A stretch of 64,000 nt of DNA from Pantoea sp. A4 (GCF_000295955.2 NZ_ALXE01000036.1:62001-126000); one strand, 5' to 3'; counted from the first letter of the stretch, positions 28,257 to 37,580 are shown. Program-made: numbers and translations. The notes: a model not told the origin generated them from the letters alone.

Positions 28257-30695
28257 GTGAATGATTTACCAGTGAGCGCAGTGCTACCTGAATTACTGAC
28301 GGCGCTGGAACAGTCCCGGCAGGTGCTATTAGCCGCGCCCACCGGAGCGGGGAAATCCACCTGGCTGCCGCTCCAGTTGTTGCAGCAGGCGAGCCTGCCA
28401 GGGCGGATCATTATGCTGGAGCCGCGCCGGTTAGCCGCGCGCAACGTTGCTCAGCGCCTCGCGCAGCAGTTGGGGGAGCAGCCTGGCGGTACGGTGGGCT
28501 TCCGCATGCGTGGCGAAAGCTGCTGTGGGCCTGATACCCGGCTGGAAGTGGTTACTGAAGGGATTCTGACCCGCATGTTGCAGCAAGATCCTGAGCTGCA
28601 AGGGGTGAGCCTGGTGATCCTCGATGAGTTCCATGAACGCAGTTTACAGGCGGATTTGGCACTGGCACTGCTGCTGGATGTGCAGCAGGGGCTGCGTGAC
28701 GATCTCAAAATTCTGCTGATGTCCGCCACGCTGGATAACGCCCGACTCTCTGCCCTGTTGCCTGACGCGCCATGGGTGATTTCTGCCGGACGCAGTTTCC
28801 CGGTAGAGCGGCGTTATGCTTCACTTCATCCTCAAACTCGCTTTGAAGAGGCGGTTGCGCGCGAAGTGGCACAGCTGCTGCGCGATGAAACGGGTTCACT
28901 GCTGCTGTTTTTACCCGGCGTGGCGGAAATTGAACGCGTAAAGCGGGAGCTGGAGAGCCGGATAGCGCAGGATGTTGACCTCACACCACTGTATGGCGCT
29001 TTGCCGCTGGCTGCTCAGCAGCGTGCGATTCAGCCTGCGGCCACAGGCCGACGCAAAGTGGTATTGGCAACCAACATTGCAGAGACCAGTCTGACCATTG
29101 AAGGTATTCGTCTGGTGGTCGACAGCGCGCTGGAACGGGCCGCGCAGTTTGATGTGCGCACCGGGGTGACGCGCCTGCAAACGCAACGGATTAGCCAGGC
29201 TTCCATGGTACAGCGCGCAGGCCGTGCAGGCCGACTGGAGGCGGGGATCTGTCTCCATCTGATACCTCTGGAGCAGGCCGAGCGGGCGGCCGCACAGAGT
29301 GAACCCGAGATTTTACACAGCGAACTCAGTCCACTGTGGCTCGATCTCCTGAGTTGGGGATGCAGCGATCCGGCTCAGCTAACCTGGATGGATGCCCCTC
29401 CACAGCGTGCGCTCTCTGCCGCACAACAAACCCTGACCCAGTTGGGCGCGCTGGATAATCAGGGCCGCTTAACGCCTCTGGGGAGCCGTATGGCGCAACT
29501 GGGGGGCGATCCGCGTCATGCGGCAATCCTGTGTGCCGCTGGCCGTGATGCGGATGCCATCGCCAGTGCCGCCTTGCTGGTGGCCATTCTGGAGGAGCCG
29601 TCCCGCAGCGGTTCTCCGGATCTGCGTGATGCGTTGCATCGGCCACAGCCCCACTGGCAAAGACGTGCCGCGCACTGGCAAAAACGGCTGGGTGCGCCAC
29701 GCGGTCAGTATGATGAATCCCTGTTGCCGCGCCTGTTGGCCGCTGGATTTGCCGATCGCCTGGCACGCCGCCGTGATGACAGTGGGCGCTACCAACTCGC
29801 CAATGGGCAAGGTGCGATGCTGGATCAGCAGGAAGGATTAACCCGCCAGCCGTGGCTGATTGCGCCGCAGCTGCTACAAAGTGCAAACACGCCGGATGCG
29901 CGTATTTTACTGGCGCTGCCGGTGGATCTCGACGCGCTGCTGCTGACGTTACCGCAGCTGGTAGAGAGCCGCATTGAGGTCGAGTGGGATGAAGAGAAAG
30001 GTACACTGCGCACGTTGAAGCGCGATCAGATTGGCGCACTGGTGCTACGCAGCCAGCCGATGGCGCGGCCCGAACCGGAAATTTTACATGCGGCGATGCT
30101 GCGCTGGGTGGCGGAAAAAGGGCTGCAAGTGTTGGGCTGGAGTGATGAATCTCAGCAACTGCGCCTGCGAATGCAGTGTGCTGCCGAGTGGCTGCCGGAA
30201 GAGGAGTGGCCCGCAGTAGACGATGAATCACTGCTACACTCTCTGTCTCACTGGCTGCTGCCGCAGATGAGCCAGGTGCGCGATGTGAAAGGGCTGCAAA
30301 GCGTCAATCTTGTCAGTGCACTCTTACATTTACTCACATGGTCACAACGCCAGCGTCTGGATAGTGTACTGCCAACTCATTACACTGTGCCGACCGGAAG
30401 CCGACTGCCAATTTGTTATGCCAGTGATAAGCCACCTGCGCTGGCCGTCAGGATTCAGGAGATGTTTGGTGAGGCCTCAAATCCGGTGATTGCGGAAGGG
30501 CGTGTCCCGCTGGTGCTGGAGCTGCTATCTCCGGCCCATCGTCCCTTGCAGATCACCCGGGATCTGGCTGCCTTCTGGCGCGGTTCCTGGCGCGAAGTGC
30601 AGAAAGAGATGAAAGGGCGCTATCCCAAACATGCATGGCCGGACGATCCGGCCAATGCGCTGCCGACCCGGCGCACCAAAAAGTTTTCACCTTAA
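28257..30695 (+). CDS. hrpB: ATP-dependent RNA helicase HrpB
   Basis: A DEAH-box helicase of unknown cellular role, 812 residues from the chosen start. Motif I APTGAGKST, motif II DEFHE, motif III SATLDN, motif V TNIAETSLTIEG and motif VI QRAGRAGR are all present in order. The HrpB-specific C-terminal domain ends RRTKKFSP. GTG at 28257 is chosen: GGAG lies 6 nt upstream and the N-terminus aligns with E. coli (MNDLPVSAVL). A GTG four codons earlier is the alternative. Confidence 0.95.
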   Translation: MNDLPVSAVLPELLTALEQSRQVLLAAPTGAGKSTWLPLQLLQQASLPGRIIMLEPRRLAARNVAQRLAQQLGEQPGGTVGFRMRGESCCGPDTRLEVVTEGILTRMLQQDPELQGVSLVILDEFHERSLQADLALALLLDVQQGLRDDLKILLMSATLDNARLSALLPDAPWVISAGRSFPVERRYASLHPQTRFEEAVAREVAQLLRDETGSLLLFLPGVAEIERVKRELESRIAQDVDLTPLYGALPLAAQQRAIQPAATGRRKVVLATNIAETSLTIEGIRLVVDSALERAAQFDVRTGVTRLQTQRISQASMVQRAGRAGRLEAGICLHLIPLEQAERAAAQSEPEILHSELSPLWLDLLSWGCSDPAQLTWMDAPPQRALSAAQQTLTQLGALDNQGRLTPLGSRMAQLGGDPRHAAILCAAGRDADAIASAALLVAILEEPSRSGSPDLRDALHRPQPHWQRRAAHWQKRLGAPRGQYDESLLPRLLAAGFADRLARRRDDSGRYQLANGQGAMLDQQEGLTRQPWLIAPQLLQSANTPDARILLALPVDLDALLLTLPQLVESRIEVEWDEEKGTLRTLKRDQIGALVLRSQPMARPEPEILHAAMLRWVAEKGLQVLGWSDESQQLRLRMQCAAEWLPEEEWPAVDDESLLHSLSHWLLPQMSQVRDVKGLQSVNLVSALLHLLTWSQRQRLDSVLPTHYTVPTGSRLPICYASDKPPALAVRIQEMFGEASNPVIAEGRVPLVLELLSPAHRPLQITRDLAAFWRGSWREVQKEMKGRYPKHAWPDDPANALPTRRTKKFSP

Positions 30696-30795
30696 GCACG
30701 TGCAGGATCTGAAATTCAGAGGGTTCTGCGAGGCGAAATGTCCGAAAGCAGTTAGAGTAGCGGCGCAGCCGAAGCTATGCCTGGAGAAAAAATAA

Positions 30796-33330
30796 ATGTC
30801 TGGGAACGATCGCGAACCCATTGGGCGCAAAGGAAAACAGCCCAAACCGCCCCGCACTTCTGCCGGGCGGGGTCGCCGCAGGGATGATGAAGATGATTTC
30901 GCCAGCGGCGAAGATAACGAGGAGAGGGCATCAGTGCCACGTAAAAGTAAAGCGAAGCGCCCAGCGGGCGGAAAAAAACGCCGCTGGTTAGGCTGGTTTA
31001 TCAAGCTTTTCCTGGTGTTTGTGGTTGTGATGGCCGTTTGGGGCATCTATCTCGATTCTGAGATCCGCAGCCGTATCGACGGTAAAGTGTGGCAGTTGCC
31101 TGCGGCCGTCTATGGGCGCGTGGTGAGCCTCGAACCGGGCATGCCGATGAACCGCAAAGAGATGGTTGCCCTGCTGGAAGGGACGCAATATCGCGAAGTC
31201 ACGCGTATTACCCGTCCTGGTGAGTTCACCGTCAAAGGGAACAGCATCGATCTGCTGCGTCGTCCGTTTGATTTCCCGGATGGTAAAGAAGGCCAAATCA
31301 ATGCACGGATGACGTTCACCAATGACGGCCTGGATGAGATTAAAAACCTCGATACCGGCCGCGATTTTGGTTTCTTCCGCCTCGACCCGCGTCTTATCAC
31401 GATGCTGCAATCGCCAAATGGCGAGCAGCGTCTGTTTGTGCCGCGTGCCGGCTTCCCGGATCTGCTGGTTGATACCCTGGTGGCGACCGAAGACCGCCAC
31501 TTCTATGAGCATGACGGGATCAGCCCTTACTCCATTGGCCGTGCTTTCCTGGCGAACATCACCGCCGGTAAAGCGGTGCAGGGCGGAAGTACCCTGACGC
31601 AGCAGCTGGTGAAAAACCTGTTCCTCACCAACGAGCGTTCGCTGTGGCGTAAAGCGCGTGAAGCCTATATGGCGGTGATCATGGATGCGCGCTACAGCAA
31701 AGATCGCATTCTGGAGCTGTATCTCAACGAAGTGTATCTCGGCCAGGCGGGTAACGATCAGATTCGCGGCTTCCCGCTGGCGAGCCTGTATTACTTTGGC
31801 CGCCCGGTGGATGAGCTGAGCCTCGATCAGCAGGCACTGCTGGTGGGGATGGTGAAAGGGGCTTCGCTGTATAACCCGTGGCGTAATCCGCAGCTGGCGT
31901 TGCAGCGACGTAACCTGGTGCTGCGTCTGTTGCAAGAGCAGAAAATCATCGATCAGCCGCTGTATGACATGCTCTCTGCGCGTCCGCTTGGCGTTCAGCC
32001 GAAGGGCGGAGTGATTTCACCGCAGCCTGCTTTCATGCAGGTGGTACGCAGTGAGTTGCAGGCGAAGCTGGGCGATAAAGTGCAGGATCTCTCTGGCGTG
32101 AAGATCTTCACCACGCTGGACGCGATCTCGCAGGATGCGGCAGAAAAAGCGGTGATCGACGGGATTCCGGCGCTGAAAAAGCAGAAGAACCTGAAAGATC
32201 TTGAAACGGCAATGGTGGTGGTTGACCGCTTTAGCGGTGAAATCCGTGCGATGGTTGGCGGGTCTGATCCGCAGTTTGCGGGTTATAACCGTGCTATTCA
32301 GGCGCGCCGTTCCATCGGCTCACTGGCAAAACCGGCAACCTACCTGACGGCGCTGGCCCAGCCGAACAGCTATCGCCTCAATACCTGGCTGGCGGATGAG
32401 CCGATAGCGCTGAAGCAGTCTAACGGCACCGTCTGGCGTCCACAGAATGACGATCGTCGCTTCAGCGGGAAAGTCTTGCTGGTAGACGCTTTGACCAACT
32501 CCATGAACGTACCGACGGTTAACCTGGGTATGACGCTGGGGCTGGATTCGATTGTGGATACCTGGACCAAACTGGGTGTGCCGAAAGATCAGCTGCATCC
32601 GGTTCCGGCAATGCTGTTAGGTGCGCTTAACCTGACGCCAATTGAAGTCGCGCAGGCGTTCCAGTCCATTGCCAGTGGCGGTAACCGCGCACCACTCTCT
32701 GCGGTGCGTTCAGTGATTGCTGAAGACGGTACGGTGCTGTATCAAAGCTTCCCACAGGCACAGCGTGTTGAGCCTGCTCAGGCCGCTTATCTGACCTTGT
32801 ATGCGATGCAGCAGGTTGCACAGCGTGGTACGGCTCATGCCCTGGGCGCGCGTTATCCAAATGCGCATCTGGCTGGTAAAACCGGTACCACCAACGACCA
32901 GATCGACAGCTGGTTTACCGGTATCGATGGCAAAGAGGTCACGGTGACGTGGGTTGGACGTGATAACAACCAGAGCACCAAGCTGTGGGGTGCAAACGGT
33001 GCAATGCAGATTTATCGTCGCTATCTGGATAATCAGGCACCGACACCGCTGGTGCTGACGCCGCCGGAAGATATCTCCACCATGAATATCGACGGTAACG
33101 GTAATTTCCTGTGCGGCGGCAGCGATGCACCGACCTGGCGCAGTCTGCCAGTGTGGGCGGTGGATCAGAACGCGCTGTGCCAACAGCAGCAGCAGATGAT
33201 TCAGCAGCAACAGCAGCAGCAGGAACAGCAGTTGCAGCAGCAGCAACAGTTGCAGCAACAACAGCAAAACGAACAGAAAGACAGCAACGGTGTTGCTGGC
33301 TGGATTAAAGATATGTTCGGTAATAACTGA
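30796..33330 (+). CDS. mrcB: Penicillin-binding protein 1B (bifunctional transglycosylase/transpeptidase)
   Basis: Builds and cross-links peptidoglycan at the inner membrane, activated by LpoB. The 844-residue protein has a charged cytoplasmic tail, one membrane helix at about 66-86 and a UB2H domain. The GT51 domain carries catalytic E232 in ATEDRHFYEHDG. The transpeptidase domain has S509 in SLAK and a later KTGTT. The C-terminus holds an expanded glutamine tract (about 795-828, 25 Gln with few breaks) before the conserved GVAGWIKDMFG. In E. coli fhuA follows; here a terminator and fhuC follow. Confidence 0.98.
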   Translation: MSGNDREPIGRKGKQPKPPRTSAGRGRRRDDEDDFASGEDNEERASVPRKSKAKRPAGGKKRRWLGWFIKLFLVFVVVMAVWGIYLDSEIRSRIDGKVWQLPAAVYGRVVSLEPGMPMNRKEMVALLEGTQYREVTRITRPGEFTVKGNSIDLLRRPFDFPDGKEGQINARMTFTNDGLDEIKNLDTGRDFGFFRLDPRLITMLQSPNGEQRLFVPRAGFPDLLVDTLVATEDRHFYEHDGISPYSIGRAFLANITAGKAVQGGSTLTQQLVKNLFLTNERSLWRKAREAYMAVIMDARYSKDRILELYLNEVYLGQAGNDQIRGFPLASLYYFGRPVDELSLDQQALLVGMVKGASLYNPWRNPQLALQRRNLVLRLLQEQKIIDQPLYDMLSARPLGVQPKGGVISPQPAFMQVVRSELQAKLGDKVQDLSGVKIFTTLDAISQDAAEKAVIDGIPALKKQKNLKDLETAMVVVDRFSGEIRAMVGGSDPQFAGYNRAIQARRSIGSLAKPATYLTALAQPNSYRLNTWLADEPIALKQSNGTVWRPQNDDRRFSGKVLLVDALTNSMNVPTVNLGMTLGLDSIVDTWTKLGVPKDQLHPVPAMLLGALNLTPIEVAQAFQSIASGGNRAPLSAVRSVIAEDGTVLYQSFPQAQRVEPAQAAYLTLYAMQQVAQRGTAHALGARYPNAHLAGKTGTTNDQIDSWFTGIDGKEVTVTWVGRDNNQSTKLWGANGAMQIYRRYLDNQAPTPLVLTPPEDISTMNIDGNGNFLCGGSDAPTWRSLPVWAVDQNALCQQQQQMIQQQQQQQEQQLQQQQQLQQQQQNEQKDSNGVAGWIKDMFGNN
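33181..33276 (+). repeat. CAG/CAA glutamine-codon repeat within mrcB
   Basis: A near-continuous run of CAG and CAA codons encodes glutamine blocks of five, seven, two, five and five residues broken by Met-Ile, Glu and Leu. It is prone to length change by replication slippage and lies in the periplasmic C-terminal tail, so length changes should be tolerated if in frame. Confidence 0.8.
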
Positions 33331-33382
33331 TAGCGGTGCGAGGCACTGGCCTCGCACCCGGTTCAGCTTCATGATTCCCACA

Positions 33383-33403
33383 GGGCGCTTTGGCGCCCTT
33401 TTT
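33383..33403 (+). terminator. Intrinsic terminator after mrcB
   Basis: GGGCGC pairs with GCGCCC around TTTG, followed by five T residues. Confidence 0.9.
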
Positions 33404-33404
33404 G

Positions 33405-33434
33405 TTGCAGGCTATCCTTGCTTTCGCATATTAT
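33405..33434 (+). promoter_or_regulatory. Candidate promoter of fhuCDB
   Basis: TTGCAG at 33405-33410 and TATTAT at 33429-33434, 18-bp spacer, directly after the mrcB terminator and 70 bp before fhuC. The Fur box lies just downstream, around the expected start of transcription. Confidence 0.5.
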
Positions 33435-33446
33435 CGCGCCGACTAT

Positions 33447-33465
33447 ACGAATCATTCTCGTTATC
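33447..33465 (+). promoter_or_regulatory. Fur box upstream of fhuC
   Basis: The reverse complement, GATAACGAGAATGATTCGT, matches the 19-bp Fur consensus at 13 positions by direct comparison. It lies 38 bp before the fhuC ATG. Fe(II)-Fur would repress fhuCDB in iron-replete cells. Confidence 0.78.
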
Positions 33466-33503
33466 ATGTCGCCTTCTACTCCGAACAGCCAGCAGGAATC
33501 ATC

Positions 33504-34295
33504 ATGCAGCAGCACGCCAGCGAATCCACATTCACCCTGAATAACGTCAGCTTTGCAGTGCCGGGCCGAATGCTGCTGTCCCCCCTCTCACTGACGTTCC
33601 CGCCAGGCAAAGTCACGGCCTTGATCGGCCATAACGGCTCAGGCAAATCGACCCTGCTGAAAATGCTGGGCCGCCATCATGCTGCCACGGCGGGTGAAGT
33701 GCTGTTAAATGATCTGCCGGTGGAACAGTGGGCCAGTAAAGCGTTTGCGCGTCAGGTGGCGTATCTGCCGCAGCAACTGCCCGCCGCAGAAGGCATGACG
33801 GTTCGGGAGCTGGTAGCGATTGGCCGTTATCCGTGGCACGGCGCGCTGGGACGCTACGGTCAGGAAGATCGTGACCGGGTCGAAGAGGCGATAACCCTGG
33901 TGGGGCTTAAACCGTTTGCGGCCCGACTGGTGGATAGCCTTTCCGGGGGTGAACGACAACGCGCCTGGCTGGCTATGCTGGTGGCGCAAAACAGTCGCTG
34001 CCTGCTGCTGGATGAGCCGACTTCGGCGCTGGATATTGCGCATCAGGTTGAGGTATTGGCACTGATTCAACGCTTGAGCCGTGAGCGCGGGCTAACCGTG
34101 ATTGCGGTTCTGCATGATATCAATATGGCGGCACGCTATTGCGACCATCTGGTGGCACTGCGCGGCGGAAAAATGATTGCCGCGGGCAGTGAAGAGGCGA
34201 TTATGCAGCCCGCGGTATTGCAGGAGATTTATGGTATTCCCATGGGAATATTGCCACATCCACAGGGCGGATCGCCTGTCAGTTTTGTCTACTGA
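33504..34295 (+). CDS. fhuC: Hydroxamate siderophore ABC transporter ATPase FhuC
   Basis: Cytoplasmic ATPase that powers uptake of ferric hydroxamates (ferrichrome, ferrioxamine, aerobactin) through FhuB. The 263-residue protein has Walker A GHNGSGKST, signature LSGGERQR, Walker B CLLLDEP and the switch VLHDINMAARY. ATG at 33504 gives MQQHASEST in line with E. coli; the frame upstream runs across the Fur box and is rejected. It is first in fhuCDB, because fhuA is missing from this locus. Confidence 0.96.
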   Translation: MQQHASESTFTLNNVSFAVPGRMLLSPLSLTFPPGKVTALIGHNGSGKSTLLKMLGRHHAATAGEVLLNDLPVEQWASKAFARQVAYLPQQLPAAEGMTVRELVAIGRYPWHGALGRYGQEDRDRVEEAITLVGLKPFAARLVDSLSGGERQRAWLAMLVAQNSRCLLLDEPTSALDIAHQVEVLALIQRLSRERGLTVIAVLHDINMAARYCDHLVALRGGKMIAAGSEEAIMQPAVLQEIYGIPMGILPHPQGGSPVSFVY

Positions 34296-34305
34296 GGTCA
34301 GCCTG

Positions 34306-35184
34306 ATGCCTGATTATCTCCGTCGTCGTTTACTGACGGCTTTTGCGCTCTCGCCGCTGCTCACGACATTCTCGTCTCGTGCAGCCTCTCCCGATCTTCA
34401 GCGCATTATCGCCCTTGAGTGGTTGCCGGTGGAATTACTGCTGGCGCTGGGTATACGCCCCTATGGCGTGGCCGATCTGCACAATTACAACGTTTGGGTG
34501 GGAAAACCGGCTTTGCCTGCAGGCGTGATTGATGTTGGATTGCGTACCGAACCCAATCTGGAGTTGATGAGCCAGATGCAGCCTTCGCTGATCCTGTATT
34601 CGAACGGCTATGGGCCAAATCCCGCGCAGTTGCAGCGTATCGCCCCCGTAGAAGGTTTTGATCTCAATGATGGTTCGGGACATCCGTTGGCGACCGCCCG
34701 TCAATCGCTTCATCGGCTGGCAAGTCTGCTCGGGCGCGAAGCGCAGGCGGAACAGCACTTGCAGGCGTTTGATGCCGAAGTGGCCGCGGCACGCCAGCGA
34801 CTGGCACCTTTTGCCCAGCGTCCACTGCTGCTGATGTCGCTGATGGACAGTCGCCACGCGATTGTCTTTGGCAAAAGCAGCCTGTTTCTTGATGTCATGC
34901 AACTGCTGGGCTTAGAAAACGCCTGGCAAGGTGAGACCAATTTTTGGGGAAGTGCGGTGATTGGTATTGAACGTCTGGCAACCATCGAACATGCACAGGC
35001 GATCTGCTTTGATCATGATAATGCGGAGATGCTGCAACAAGTGCAGAGCAGCCCGCTGTGGCAATCGCTGCCGTTTATTCAGCAGCAGCGTTTTATCTCG
35101 GTGCCTGCGGTGTGGTACTACGGCGCAACGCTCTCGGCGCTGCAATTTGTCCGCGTGTTACTGCGTGCGCTGGAGGGGAAATGA
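34306..35184 (+). CDS. fhuD: Hydroxamate siderophore-binding protein FhuD
   Basis: Periplasmic binding protein that delivers ferric hydroxamates to FhuB. It has 292 residues. The N-terminal RRRLLTAFALSPLL is a twin-arginine-like signal, as in E. coli FhuD. WLPVELLLALG, DVGLRTEPNLELM and NAWQGETNFWGS are family landmarks of this class III binding protein. The ATG at 34306 lies 10 bp after the fhuC stop. Its stop overlaps the fhuB start region (ATGATG). Confidence 0.95.
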   Translation: MPDYLRRRLLTAFALSPLLTTFSSRAASPDLQRIIALEWLPVELLLALGIRPYGVADLHNYNVWVGKPALPAGVIDVGLRTEPNLELMSQMQPSLILYSNGYGPNPAQLQRIAPVEGFDLNDGSGHPLATARQSLHRLASLLGREAQAEQHLQAFDAEVAAARQRLAPFAQRPLLLMSLMDSRHAIVFGKSSLFLDVMQLLGLENAWQGETNFWGSAVIGIERLATIEHAQAICFDHDNAEMLQQVQSSPLWQSLPFIQQQRFISVPAVWYYGATLSALQFVRVLLRALEGK

Positions 35185-37157
35185 TGAGCCGGACACCCGT
35201 TTCAGGGTTGCTGCCGCTGGGATTACTGGCCGCTGCACTCGGTTTAACCCTGCTCAATCTGCATGAAGCCCTGCCTTATGCGCAGTGGGGTGAGGCGCTG
35301 TGGATGCCGAATATCAACAATATCCAGCAGATGGTGTTTCACTACAGCCTGTTATCGCGGCTGGTGCTCTCCTTGCTGGTTGGCGCGGGCCTCGGGTTGG
35401 CCGGGTTGCTGTTCCAGCAGCTATTACGCAACCCGCTGGCGGAACCGACCACGCTGGGGGTCTCATCCGGGGCGCAGCTGGGGTTGACGGTAGCCACACT
35501 GTGGCAGCTGCCGTGGGGATTGCATCAGTTTGCGGCCCTGGCGGGGGCGGTGTTGGTGGGCTTACTGGTGTTTGGCGTCGCCTGGGGCAAGCGCCTGTCT
35601 CCCGTCACCTTGATCCTCGCGGGGCTGGTTCTCAGCCTTTACAGCGGGGCAGTGAACCAGATTTTCGCCATTTTTAATCACGACCAGCTGCAAAACATGT
35701 TCCTCTGGAGCAGTGGTTCGTTGAACCAGGTGGACTGGAGTAATGTCAGCCAACTGTGGCCGCGCTTGCTGATCGCCCTATTACTGGCGCTGGCGCTGCT
35801 GCGGCCATTAACCCTGATGGGCCTGGATGATGGCGTGGCGCAAAATCTTGGCCTGGCGCTCAATCTGGCGCGTATTGGCGGGCTGGCTCTGGCGATTGTA
35901 TTGAGTGCGCAGTTGGTGAACGTCGCCGGGATTATTGGTTTTATTGGCCTGTTTGCCCCGCTGATGGCGCGGCTGCTGGGCGGAAGGCGGTTGCTGAGCC
36001 GTATGCTGCTGGCCCCGCTGATTGGGGCGTTGATGCTGTGGCTGGCAGACCAGTGCGTGCTGTGGCTGGCGGGGCACTGGCGTGAAGTCTCCACCGGGAC
36101 GTTAACTGCCTTACTGGGCGCTCCGGTGTTGTTATGGCTGTTGCCTCGCCTGCGCACCGGTTCCGTGCCACCGGCGCTGAATCAGGGCGATAAAGTGCCT
36201 GCTGAGCGTCAGTCGGTGATGCTGTGGTGCCTGATGGGCCTGCTGCTGCTGGCGCTGCTCTTCTGGCTGGCACTCAGCTTTGGGCGAGGGGCCGGGAACT
36301 GGCACTGGGCCAGCGGTGAAATGTGGCAACAACTGCTGCCGTGGCGCTTGCCGCGCGTGCTGGCGGCGCTGGCCGTGGGCATGATGCTGGGCGTGGCGGG
36401 ATGCTTGATTCAGCGCCTGACCGGTAACCCGATGGCCAGCCCTGAAGTGCTGGGGATCAGCTCGGGTTCGGCGTTTGGTGTGGTCGTGATGATGTTCTTT
36501 GTTCCCGGCAATGCCACGTTGTGGCTGCTGCCTGCGGGGATTCTTAGCGCAGCGCTGACTTTGCTGGTGATTATGCTGGTTGCCAGCCGTGGCGGCTTCT
36601 CACCAGAGCGGATGTTGCTGGCGGGCATGGCCCTGAATAGCGCGTTTGTCACGGTGCTGATGTTGCTGCTGGCAAGTGGCGATCCGCGTATGGCGGGGCT
36701 GTTGAGCTGGATATCTGGCTCGACCTACAACATTACTCTGCACCAGGCCGGTGTCAGCGTACTGTGCGCAGTGGTGCTGGTTGCGCTGGCTCCGCTGGCC
36801 AGCCGCTGGTTGACGATCCTGCCGTTAGGCGGTGCGACTGCGCGTTCAACGGGGATGGCGTTAGGAACCTCGCGTGCTCTGTTGCTGCTGCTGGCTGCGG
36901 CACTGACCGCAGCCTCAACGCTGACGATTGGTCCGTTGAGCTTTATCGGCCTGATGGCTCCTCACATTGTGCGTATGCTTGGCTTCCGCCGCGCGCTGCC
37001 GCAATTGCTGGTTTCAGCGCTATTAGGCGCGGCATTGATGATCGCTGCTGACTGGTGTGGCCGCATGTTGGCATTCCCGCAGCAGATCCCGGCAGGGCTG
37101 ATGGCGACCTTTATAGGCGCACCTTACTTTATCTGGCTGATGCGCCGGGCGCGCTGA
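35184..37157 (+). CDS. fhuB: Hydroxamate siderophore ABC permease FhuB (fused double permease)
   Basis: Inner-membrane permease made of two fused BtuC/FecCD-like halves, 657 residues. Each half carries the family motif around NPLAEPTTLGVSSGAQLG (about 75-92) and NPMASPEVLGISSGSAFG (about 415-432). EAA-like loops interacting with FhuC are LGLALNLARIGG and TGMALGTSRALLL. The start is ATG 35184 (GGAGG 7 nt upstream) or the ATG one codon earlier; both overlap the fhuD stop. No FhuA receptor gene is nearby, so the outer-membrane step must be supplied from elsewhere. Confidence 0.96.
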   Translation: MSRTPVSGLLPLGLLAAALGLTLLNLHEALPYAQWGEALWMPNINNIQQMVFHYSLLSRLVLSLLVGAGLGLAGLLFQQLLRNPLAEPTTLGVSSGAQLGLTVATLWQLPWGLHQFAALAGAVLVGLLVFGVAWGKRLSPVTLILAGLVLSLYSGAVNQIFAIFNHDQLQNMFLWSSGSLNQVDWSNVSQLWPRLLIALLLALALLRPLTLMGLDDGVAQNLGLALNLARIGGLALAIVLSAQLVNVAGIIGFIGLFAPLMARLLGGRRLLSRMLLAPLIGALMLWLADQCVLWLAGHWREVSTGTLTALLGAPVLLWLLPRLRTGSVPPALNQGDKVPAERQSVMLWCLMGLLLLALLFWLALSFGRGAGNWHWASGEMWQQLLPWRLPRVLAALAVGMMLGVAGCLIQRLTGNPMASPEVLGISSGSAFGVVVMMFFVPGNATLWLLPAGILSAALTLLVIMLVASRGGFSPERMLLAGMALNSAFVTVLMLLLASGDPRMAGLLSWISGSTYNITLHQAGVSVLCAVVLVALAPLASRWLTILPLGGATARSTGMALGTSRALLLLLAAALTAASTLTIGPLSFIGLMAPHIVRMLGFRRALPQLLVSALLGAALMIAADWCGRMLAFPQQIPAGLMATFIGAPYFIWLMRRAR

Positions 37158-37173
37158 GTTACCCCTGAATAAC

Positions 37174-37194
37174 AAAGCCCGCACTGCGGGCTTT
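37174..37194. terminator. Bidirectional terminator after fhuB
   Basis: A 9-bp stem AAAGCCCGC/GCGGGCTTT with an ACT loop lies between fhuB and the convergent small zinc-ribbon gene. It overlaps the latter's stop codon. Confidence 0.8.
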
Positions 37195-37513
37195 AATTGC
37201 GGTAGAGCTGGTCAGCACTTTGCACGTGATAGGGGCTGGGTGCATTGATGATCTCCAGCGCACGGTCGATTTTATTACACATCGACCAGACGAATATCAC
37301 CAGGAAAATAAACCCAATAATTCTGGCGCGTTTCGAATAGCCTTTACGTAACAGGAACCAGTAAAAAATAACCGGCATAAAGGCGATGCCAAAACCCAGC
37401 TTAGTACTGACTTTACGTTCAGCCGGTTGCTCCGGGGACGAGCCACAGTTTTTGCAAGGCTGGCGAGGTTCTTCAACTTCTTTACGACACTTGTAGCAGC
37501 TAACAGATGTCAC
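37193..37513 (-). CDS. Small membrane protein with N-terminal zinc ribbon, function unknown
   Basis: A 106-residue protein that I cannot assign to a named gene. The N-terminus has CYKC ... CKNC at about 6-23, a C4 zinc-ribbon. Two hydrophobic stretches follow (about 40-55 and 62-80), giving a small inner-membrane protein with a short C-terminal tail rich in polar residues. It lies between fhuB and hemL, where E. coli has no gene, and is convergent with fhuB. It could be a small regulator or membrane chaperone, but nothing in the context shows this. The ATG at 37513 fits the cysteine spacing. Confidence 0.75.
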   Translation of the reverse strand: MTSVSCYKCRKEVEEPRQPCKNCGSSPEQPAERKVSTKLGFGIAFMPVIFYWFLLRKGYSKRARIIGFIFLVIFVWSMCNKIDRALEIINAPSPYHVQSADQLYRN

Positions 37514-37580
37514 GATAAAATCCTTTTATCCAGAAAAAAGAGAACGGTACGGCTCAGGCTGACGGGCGGTTCTTTGTCGT

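Noticed and set aside
29326..30231. A 301-codon open frame on the minus strand inside hrpB
   Set aside because: It lies wholly antisense to a well-conserved helicase gene, has a low-complexity Ala/Pro/Arg-rich translation and no recognisable motif; typical of GC-rich antisense frames.
30988..31935. A 315-codon minus-strand frame inside mrcB
   Set aside because: Antisense to conserved PBP1b coding sequence, no motif and no ribosome binding site of note.
33331..33503. Possible remnant of fhuA between mrcB and fhuC
   Set aside because: The gap is only 173 bp and is filled by a terminator, promoter and Fur box; no TonB-dependent receptor fragment is readable in any frame.
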